Part shown: positions 39,134 through 44,197 of the stretch, piece by piece
How the letters are laid out: the number at the start of each line of letters is the position of its first letter
Position numbering within the stretch: the stretch's first letter is position 1
Assembly (NCBI GenBank): GCA_045595785.1
Contig: JAZOBE010000031.1
Location: 1-44,197, forward strand
Direction: 5' to 3'
DNA: 44,197 bases
Origin: SFLA01 sp045595785
GTDB lineage: Bacteria > Bacillota > Clostridia > Oscillospirales > CAG-382
Translations under genes and position numbers: made by a program
Notes under the pieces: generated by a model
Told to the model about the DNA's origin: nothing
What the model saw: only the letters and a program-made list of their open reading frames with translations
The model's database searches: none

Positions 39134-39626
39134 TATAAATGAGACTGAAGAGCCCGTAATCGAAGAGACCGCGTCCGAGATTAACGCGGAGGAAATACAG
39201 GCACAGCTGGACGAAGCAAACAAAGCGCTTGCCGAGCTGAACGATAAATACCTGCGCATTATGGCGGAATATGATAATTACCGCCGCCGTACCGCAAAAG
39301 AAAAAGAAGAAAGCACGTCATACGCTTTCTCTGTTGCGGCGCTGAACTTCCTTCCCCTTGCAGATAATTTTGAAAGAGCTGTGGGATATAACCCCGACGA
39401 CGAAAACATAACCGTGCTTTATAAGCAGCTTATGGATATTCTTGATAAAATGAATATAAAGCCCTTCGTGTCTGACGGAGAGCAGTTTGACCCCAACCTG
39501 CACAACGCCGTAATGCACGAGGATGATCCCGAAAAGGAAGAAAACGTTGTTGTTCAGACCTTTGTAAAGGGATACAAAATAGGAGACAAGGTGCTCCGCC
39601 ACGCTATGGTAAAAGTAGTAAACTGA
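39111..39626 (+). CDS. grpE: Nucleotide exchange factor GrpE
   Basis: A 171-aa cochaperone that releases ADP from DnaK. An acidic N-terminus (about 1-40), a long coiled coil (about 40-85, including E-Y-D-N-Y-R-R-R-T) and the C-terminal beta-wing domain with D-P-N-L-H-N-A-V and V-L-R-H-A-M-V-K-V follow the family plan. The start at 39111 lies 8-9 nt after AAGGAG, within the end of hrcA, which suggests translational coupling. Confidence 0.96.
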   Translation: MSKNKENNINETEEPVIEETASEINAEEIQAQLDEANKALAELNDKYLRIMAEYDNYRRRTAKEKEESTSYAFSVAALNFLPLADNFERAVGYNPDDENITVLYKQLMDILDKMNIKPFVSDGEQFDPNLHNAVMHEDDPEKEENVVVQTFVKGYKIGDKVLRHAMVKVVN

Positions 39627-39687
39627 TACCTCGCAAGTATTAATTAGTTAACAAAAATCTTTATATAAATTTGGAGGAAATTAAATT

Positions 39688-41517
39688 ATGTCAAAAATCA
39701 TCGGTATAGACCTCGGTACAACCAACTCCTGCGTAGCCGTTTTCGAGGGCGGCGAGCCTATTGTTATTGCAAACGCAGAAGGCAGCAGAACTACCCCTTC
39801 CGTAGTTGCTTTCGCTAAAAACGGCGAAAGAATGGTCGGTCAGGTAGCCAAGAGACAGGCAATAACCAATCCCGACAGAACCATCCTTTCCATCAAGCGT
39901 GAGATGGGCACCAACTACAAGGTAAATATTGACGGCAAGCAGTACACTCCTCAGGAGATATCCGCTATGACTCTTCAGAAGCTTAAGGCTGATGCAGAAG
40001 CGTATCTCGGTCAGAAGGTAGACAAGGCTGTTATTACCGTTCCCGCATATTTCTCTGACGCACAGAGACAGGCTACCAAGGATGCAGGTAAAATTGCAGG
40101 CCTTGAAGTAATGCGTATTATCAACGAGCCTACCGCAGCAGCACTTGCTTACGGCGTTGACAAAGACCTTAACCAAAAGGTTCTTATTTACGACCTGGGC
40201 GGCGGTACCTTCGACGTATCTCTTCTTGAGATCTCCGACGGTGTATTTGAAGTTCTTGCAACCAACGGCGATACCAGACTGGGCGGCGACGACTTTGACC
40301 AGAGAATTATGGATTGGATAGTTGCAGAGTTCAAGAAGGAAAACGGCATTGACCTTAAAAACGATAAGATGGCAATGCAGCGTATCAAGGAAGCTGCAGA
40401 AAAAGCAAAGATCGAGCTTTCCGGTATGCTTTCCACCAACATCAACCTGCCCTACATCACCGCAGATGCAACCGGACCCAAGCACTTTGAGGCTAACCTT
40501 TCCAGAGCAAAGTTTGAAGAGCTTTCCGCAGATCTGGTTGAGAGAACCATCGTTCCCATGAAGAAAGCTCTTGCAGACGCAGGTCTCCAGCCCTCTCAGA
40601 TCGACAAGGTTCTTCTGGTAGGCGGTTCCACCCGTATCCCCGCAGTTGCAGATGCTGTTAAGAACTATGTCGGTAAAGAGCCCTTCAAGGGCATTAACCC
40701 CGACGAATGCGTTGCTATCGGCGCGGCTGTTCAGGCAGGCGTTCTGGGTGGCGAAGTAAAAGACCTTCTCCTTCTGGACGTTACTCCCCTTTCTCTCGGT
40801 ATCGAGACTCTGGGCGGAGTATTCACCAGAATTATAGACAGAAACACCACCATTCCCGTACAGAAGAGCCAGGTATTCTCCACCGCAGCTGACGGCCAGA
40901 CCTCTGTTGAGATCCACGTTCTTCAGGGCGAGCGCGATATGGCTGCTTACAACACCACTCTGGGCAGATTCTCTCTTGACGGAATTATGCCCGCACCCAG
41001 AGGAGTTCCTCAGATCGAGGTTACCTTTGATATCGACGCTAACGGTATAGTTAACGTAAGCGCAAAGGATAAGGGTACCGGCAAGGAACAGCACATTACC
41101 ATTCAGTCCTCCTCCAACATGAGCAAGGAAGACATTGAAAAGGCTGTTAAGGATGCGGAAATGCACGCTGAAGAGGACAAGAAGGCAAGAGAAGCAGTTG
41201 AAGTTAAGAACAACGCGGAAGCACTTATCTTCCAGTCCGAAAAGGCACTTAATGAGCTTGGCGACAAGGTAAGCGAAAGCGAAAAGAAGCCTGTTCTTGA
41301 CGCTATTGAAAAGCTTAAGGAAACCGTAAAGACCGGCAACACCGACGCTATCAAGCAGGACAGCGAGGAGCTTTCCAAGTCCTTCTACGCTATCTCCGAG
41401 AAGCTGTATCAGCAGCAGGCAGGACAGCAGCCCGGCGCAGGCGATGCAGGCATGGGCGGTAACAACGGCGCAAACGATGACGGCGTTTACGACGCAGAGT
41501 TTACCGATAAAAACTAA
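39688..41517 (+). CDS. dnaK: Chaperone DnaK (Hsp70)
   Basis: A 609-aa ATP-dependent chaperone. The nucleotide-binding domain (1 to about 360) shows I-G-I-D-L-G-T-T-N-S, the second phosphate loop D-L-G-G-G-T-F-D-V-S and the adenosine motif L-V-G-G-S-T-R-I-P. The linker D-L-L-L-L-D-V-T-P-L-S-L is intact, followed by the beta substrate-binding domain, a helical lid and a Gly/Gln-rich tail. It has the deletion near residue 80 typical of Gram-positive DnaK, giving a length of about 610. GGAGG lies about 9 nt upstream. Confidence 0.99.
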   Translation: MSKIIGIDLGTTNSCVAVFEGGEPIVIANAEGSRTTPSVVAFAKNGERMVGQVAKRQAITNPDRTILSIKREMGTNYKVNIDGKQYTPQEISAMTLQKLKADAEAYLGQKVDKAVITVPAYFSDAQRQATKDAGKIAGLEVMRIINEPTAAALAYGVDKDLNQKVLIYDLGGGTFDVSLLEISDGVFEVLATNGDTRLGGDDFDQRIMDWIVAEFKKENGIDLKNDKMAMQRIKEAAEKAKIELSGMLSTNINLPYITADATGPKHFEANLSRAKFEELSADLVERTIVPMKKALADAGLQPSQIDKVLLVGGSTRIPAVADAVKNYVGKEPFKGINPDECVAIGAAVQAGVLGGEVKDLLLLDVTPLSLGIETLGGVFTRIIDRNTTIPVQKSQVFSTAADGQTSVEIHVLQGERDMAAYNTTLGRFSLDGIMPAPRGVPQIEVTFDIDANGIVNVSAKDKGTGKEQHITIQSSSNMSKEDIEKAVKDAEMHAEEDKKAREAVEVKNNAEALIFQSEKALNELGDKVSESEKKPVLDAIEKLKETVKTGNTDAIKQDSEELSKSFYAISEKLYQQQAGQQPGAGDAGMGGNNGANDDGVYDAEFTDKN

Positions 41518-41530
41518 ATAAAAACCACTC

Positions 41531-41565
41531 TGCAGGTGTCGGTATATATTTTGCCGACACCTGCA
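41531..41565 (+). other. Stable hairpin in the dnaK-dnaJ intergenic region
   Basis: A 12-bp perfect stem TGCAGGTGTCGG (41531-41542) with CCGACACCTGCA (41554-41565). There is no T-run after it; the dnaJ ribosome binding site (GGAG) and start codon follow within 15 nt. It may protect the 3' end of a processed dnaK message or lower dnaJ expression relative to dnaK. Confidence 0.65.
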
Positions 41566-41578
41566 ACGGAGTTTAATT

Positions 41579-42721
41579 ATGGCTGATAAAAGAGACTTTT
41601 ACGAGGTGTTGGGCGTTGATAAAAGCGCATCCGATGCCGATATTAAAAAAGCATACCGCAATCTTGCTAAAAAATACCATCCCGATGCCAACCCCGGCGA
41701 CAAGGTGGCGGAAGAAAAATTCAAGGAAATAAACGAAGCGTACACCGTACTCTCCAATGCAGACACCAAGGCGCGTTATGACCAATACGGCCACGCGGGA
41801 GTTGACCCCAACTTTGGCGCAGGCGGCGGATTCGGCGGCGGATTCGGCGGATTTGAAGGCTTTTCCGGTGCGGAATTTGATTTGGGTGATCTGTTTGGCG
41901 ATCTGTTTGGCGGCGGCAGACGGTCCTCCCGTCCCAATGCACCCAGAAAAGGAGCGGATATCGAAACGTATATCACCATTACCTTTGAGGAAGCGGCGTT
42001 CGGCTGTGTGAAGGATATTGAATTTGCACGCTCCGAAAGCTGTTCAAGCTGTAAGGGCACCGGCGCAAACGGCAAGGACGGCGTTGAGACCTGCAAGACC
42101 TGTAACGGTACCGGTCAGGTGCGCACCGTACAGCGCACTCCCTTTGGTTCTATGCAGTCCCAGCGTCCTTGCTCGGCATGTAAAGGCACAGGTAAGATAA
42201 TAAAAGACCCCTGCACAAGCTGTAAGGGAAGCGGAGTAAGCCGTGTAAAGAAAAAGTTAAGCGTGAACATACCCGCAGGTATTGACGACGGACAGCGCGT
42301 AATACTTCGCGGTCAGGGCAACCACGGTACAAACGGCGGCAGTGCAGGCGACCTTTACGTTGAGGTAAACGTAAAGCCCCACAAGCTCTTTGTAAGACAA
42401 GGGGATAATATCCACTACGATATGCCCATTTCCTTTACCGAAGCGGCGCTTGGCGCAAAGCTTACTGTTCCCACCCTTGAGGGAGAGAGCGAGTTCTCCA
42501 TTCCCGAAGGAACACAGTCCGGCAGTGTATTCTCTCTGCGCGGCAAGGGTATTCCCAACGTAAACGGCAGAGGCAGAGGCGATATTTACGTAACCGTTGT
42601 GGTTGAAGTGCCTAAATCCTTAAGTTCCAAGCAAAAAGAGCTGTTAAGGAAGTTTGATGAATCTATGGGTAACAAGAATCACCCCAAAAAGCAAGGCTTC
42701 TTTTCAAAGCTGAAGAAATAA
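41579..42721 (+). CDS. dnaJ: Chaperone DnaJ (Hsp40, type I)
   Basis: A 380-aa cochaperone that delivers clients to DnaK and stimulates its ATPase. J domain 1-70 with the essential His-Pro-Asp (Y-H-P-D-A-N); Gly/Phe-rich region about 75-115; zinc-finger domain about 145-225 with four C-X2-C-X-G-X-G motifs (C-S-S-C-K-G-T-G, C-K-T-C-N-G-T-G, C-S-A-C-K-G-T-G, C-T-S-C-K-G-S-G); C-terminal substrate-binding domains. Last gene of the heat-shock operon, followed by a terminator. Confidence 0.98.
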   Translation: MADKRDFYEVLGVDKSASDADIKKAYRNLAKKYHPDANPGDKVAEEKFKEINEAYTVLSNADTKARYDQYGHAGVDPNFGAGGGFGGGFGGFEGFSGAEFDLGDLFGDLFGGGRRSSRPNAPRKGADIETYITITFEEAAFGCVKDIEFARSESCSSCKGTGANGKDGVETCKTCNGTGQVRTVQRTPFGSMQSQRPCSACKGTGKIIKDPCTSCKGSGVSRVKKKLSVNIPAGIDDGQRVILRGQGNHGTNGGSAGDLYVEVNVKPHKLFVRQGDNIHYDMPISFTEAALGAKLTVPTLEGESEFSIPEGTQSGSVFSLRGKGIPNVNGRGRGDIYVTVVVEVPKSLSSKQKELLRKFDESMGNKNHPKKQGFFSKLKK

Positions 42722-42779
42722 AAAGGCATAGGAATCCGCATGCGTTGTACCCCGAAGTACAGTACAATCATAAGCAAAA

Positions 42780-42815
42780 ATGCCCGTAGTTTTTGAAACT
42801 GCGGGTATTTTTTAA
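42780..42815 (+). terminator. Terminator of the heat-shock operon
   Basis: Stem GCCCGTAGTTT (around 42782-42792) with AAACTGCGGGT (around 42796-42806), one T-G pair, followed by ATTTTTT. Confidence 0.85.
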
Positions 42816-42845
42816 TTTTCTCTTTATTTATTCGCAAAATTACGA

Positions 42846-42851
42846 TATAAT
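42846..42851 (+). promoter_or_regulatory. Candidate -10 box for the right-edge gene series
   Basis: A consensus TATAAT, but the -35 position 17 bp upstream reads TTTATT, a weak match. It is the only promoter-like signal between the dnaJ terminator and the three genes that follow. Confidence 0.4.
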
Positions 42852-42852
42852 A

Positions 42853-42882
42853 CAGCTAACCGATAAATAAGAATTTGGCGAT
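42853..42882 (+). repeat. Repeat R, copy 1 (before the alpha/beta hydrolase gene)
   Basis: Core TAACCGATAAATAAGAATTTGGCGA. It shares the core AATAAGAATTTG(A/G)CG with copies at 43671-43703 and 44045-44075. This copy lies 42 nt before the gene, farther than the other two. Confidence 0.7.
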
Positions 42883-42923
42883 TTAATTTAACACGATTTA
42901 CTTTGAATCTTGAGGAAAATGAA

Positions 42924-43667
42924 ATGAATTTTTTAGCAGATAACCGCAAACGAAAAATATTTATAATCACAACGTCCGTAGTTCTGACCCTTGCAATTAT
43001 CGTAGGAGCTTGCGTCATCTATCTAAACGACTATTACCACGCGGATAATGAAGCAATAAGCACATTTATGCCGCAAGGCGTGGTTTTGAAGCAAGAAAAG
43101 GAGGGTAAGGTCGTATTTGAGCCAGAAGGAGCAACAAAGGGCTTTATCTTCTATCCCGGCGGCAAAGTGGAATATACAGCATACGTTCCCTTAATGCAAG
43201 CATGTGCCGAGGAAGGAATTCTGTGTGTTCTGATTGAGATGCCGTTTAATCTCGCCGTATTCGATATTAACGCCGCAGATGGCATTCAAAAGGAATATCC
43301 CGAAATAGAGGAGTGGTACATAGGCGGTCATTCGCTTGGCGGTTCGATGGCGGCTTCTTATCTTGCCGATAACGCTGATGACTATGAAGGTCTTATTTTG
43401 CTCGGCTCTTACTCCACAGCAGACCTATCCAATACCGATCTTGCCGTGCTTTCTGTTTTCGGAAGTGAGGATAAGGTCATGAACCGTGAGAAATATCAAG
43501 ATAACAAATCTAACCTTCCAAGCGATTTTACCGAGTTTGTCATTGACGGCGGCTGTCACGCATACTTCGGAATGTACGGATTACAGGACGGTGACGGCAC
43601 ACCTAAGATTACAAACACAGAACAGATTCGAATAACGGTTGAAAATATAGTTAAGATAATGGAGTAA
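42924..43667 (+). CDS. Membrane-anchored alpha/beta-hydrolase-fold protein
   Basis: A 247-aa protein. A single N-terminal membrane helix (about 12-36) probably anchors it with the enzymatic domain outside. The hydrolase fold shows G-F-I-F-Y-P-G-G (oxyanion region), the nucleophile elbow G-G-H-S-L-G-G with catalytic Ser, a possible Asp in G-S-E-D-K-V and a His in G-G-C-H-A-Y-F-G, completing a Ser-Asp-His triad. This matches the alpha/beta hydrolase subfamily sometimes annotated as DUF3887/alpha-beta hydrolase in Gram-positives. The substrate is unknown. The ATG at 42924 is chosen for the GAGG 8 nt upstream. The coding region is more AT-rich than the heat-shock operon. Confidence 0.85.
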   Translation: MNFLADNRKRKIFIITTSVVLTLAIIVGACVIYLNDYYHADNEAISTFMPQGVVLKQEKEGKVVFEPEGATKGFIFYPGGKVEYTAYVPLMQACAEEGILCVLIEMPFNLAVFDINAADGIQKEYPEIEEWYIGGHSLGGSMAASYLADNADDYEGLILLGSYSTADLSNTDLAVLSVFGSEDKVMNREKYQDNKSNLPSDFTEFVIDGGCHAYFGMYGLQDGDGTPKITNTEQIRITVENIVKIME

Positions 43668-43670
43668 AAG

Positions 43671-43703
43671 CAGCTGACTAACAGATAAATAAGAATTTGA
43701 CGA
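43671..43703 (+). repeat. Repeat R, copy 2 (before the MazG-like gene)
   Basis: CAGCTGACTAACAGATAAATAAGAATTTGACGA. From TAAC onward it differs from copy 1 at only two positions. It fills the space between the hydrolase stop and the ribosome binding site of the next gene. Confidence 0.75.
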
Positions 43704-43714
43704 GGCGAAGAATT

Positions 43715-44032
43715 ATGGATGGAAAAACAACAATTAAATATTTGCAGGCCTATATCAAAGAAAAAGACTATCATCCCGAACTACTGAAGGATTACTTCTT
43801 AAAATTATCTGAAGAGGTCGGAGAACTCTCTCGTGCTATGAGAAAAGGGCTAAAAGCACAGAATAATACAGAAATTCTGGGTACCGTAGATGAAGAATTA
43901 TGGGATGTTATTTATTACGCTTTAGCGATTGCAAACATTTATGACATTGATATAGAGCAAGTAGCCAAAGTGAAATCAGAGATGAATGAAAGCAGATACC
44001 CTTCTAAAGTAAAGTTTGAAGAGGGTAGATAA
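43715..44032 (+). CDS. MazG-like nucleotide pyrophosphohydrolase-fold protein
   Basis: A 105-aa all-helical protein. The MazG/dUTPase-type metal motif is visible as E-E-V-G-E-L around residues 33-38 and D-E-E-L-W-D-V-I-Y-Y around 59-68, so it likely hydrolyses a noncanonical or excess NTP to NMP and pyrophosphate. It is a single short domain, as in small MazG-like house-cleaning enzymes. The start at 43715 is preferred; GAGG lies 9-10 nt upstream, immediately after repeat copy 2. Unrelated in function to its neighbours. Confidence 0.82.
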   Translation: MDGKTTIKYLQAYIKEKDYHPELLKDYFLKLSEEVGELSRAMRKGLKAQNNTEILGTVDEELWDVIYYALAIANIYDIDIEQVAKVKSEMNESRYPSKVKFEEGR

Positions 44033-44044
44033 ATTCCAATAGGT

Positions 44045-44075
44045 CGAACAGTTAAGAAAATAAGAATTTGACGGA
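44045..44075 (+). repeat. Repeat R, copy 3 (before the cyclase-family gene)
   Basis: CGAACAGTTAAGAAAATAAGAATTTGACGGA. The right half (AAATAAGAATTTGACG) matches copies 1 and 2; the left half is more divergent. It ends 9 nt before the next start codon and includes that gene's GGAG. Confidence 0.7.
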
Positions 44076-44084
44076 GAATAAGTA

Positions 44085-44197
44085 ATGAAAATCTACGATA
44101 TTTCCCAAGAAGTTTTCGGCTGCCAAGTGTATCCGGGCGACCCAATGCCGGAGAAAAAAGAACTCAAATCGATGGAAAAGGGCGAAGTATATAATTT
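44085..44197 (+). CDS. Cyclase-family protein (kynurenine formamidase-like), 5' end only
   Basis: Only the first 37 residues are inside the window; the gene runs off the right edge. They read M-K-I-Y-D-I-S-Q-E and contain V-Y-P-G-D-P, the start typical of the metal-dependent cyclase/arylformamidase family. The metal-binding H-X-G-T-H-X-D segment would lie beyond the edge, so activity cannot be judged. GGAG lies 9 nt before the ATG, at the end of repeat copy 3. Confidence 0.75.
   Translation, partial: MKIYDISQEVFGCQVYPGDPMPEKKELKSMEKGEVYN

Noticed and set aside
42853..44075. Classical integron attC sites
   Set aside because: The repeats lack the GTTRRRY/RYYYAAC core-site pair and the inverted simple sites of attC, and no integrase is in the window. 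The array is described as cassette-like only.

Overview
The window looks like a chromosomal segment of an anaerobic, fermentative Gram-positive bacterium of the class Clostridia, probably a gut- or rumen-type lineage; the lineage is inference. The support is a CIRCE-controlled hrcA-grpE-dnaK-dnaJ operon, a Firmicutes-type (class II) GalT, MgtE, [FeFe]-hydrogenases, AGGAGG-type ribosome binding sites, lipoprotein signals, secreted proteins ending in a TGD-hydrophobic-KK tail, and nearly consensus sigma-A promoters with 17-bp spacers. No phage, insertion sequence, transposase, rRNA or CRISPR array was seen.

Layout, left to right. (1) 1-330: initiator tRNA-fMet and tRNA-Leu(UAA) on the minus strand, with their promoter. 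(2) 329-1890: a PAP2 phosphatase and an MscS-type channel transcribed divergently from back-to-back promoters. (3) 1892-8306, minus strand: a probable operon of a DPM-type glycosyltransferase, two xylose-isomerase-like TIM-barrel proteins, a Gfo/Idh/MocA dehydrogenase, a small unknown protein, GalT and a lipoprotein. (4) 8451-14682, plus strand: MurQ, a large exported GDPD-family protein and a BspA-type leucine-rich-repeat lipoprotein. (5) 15017-19124, minus: two tandem paralogous exported proteins with carbohydrate-binding-like modules and a shared C-terminal anchor. (6) 19387-24173, plus: a five-gene hydrogenase operon made of two thioredoxin-like [2Fe-2S] proteins, a PAS-bearing sensory-type [FeFe]-hydrogenase, a SpoIIE/PP2C phosphatase and a second [FeFe]-hydrogenase. 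(7) 24225-27364, minus: an ECF sigma factor with a very long C-terminal extension, apparently split by a -1 frameshift. (8) 27818-31287, minus: a third exported modular protein and uracil-DNA glycosylase. (9) 31568-35150, plus: MgtE behind a structured leader, then a GH36 alpha-galactosidase. (10) 35202-37861: a CotH-family lipoprotein with a small partner (minus) and a small discoidin-domain surface protein (plus). (11) 38005-42815, plus: the class I heat-shock operon. (12) 42846-44197, plus: a more AT-rich stretch where three unrelated small genes (alpha/beta hydrolase, MazG-like, cyclase) are each preceded by the same ~25-bp repeat.

Functional picture: sugar scavenging and surface carbohydrate handling (alpha-galactosidase, GalT, sugar isomerases, dehydrogenase, MurQ, several exported binding proteins), hydrogen metabolism with a built-in sensory/phosphatase arm, and core housekeeping (tRNAs, Ung, chaperones, Mg2+ uptake).

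Observations most worth following up: the repeat-preceded gene series at the right edge, which looks like the start of a cassette-like array; a ~190-bp intergenic element present twice whose hairpin keeps an identical apex while both stem arms change together; the mgtE leader with mutually exclusive pairings and a partly sequestered ribosome binding site; and the frameshifted giant sigma factor.
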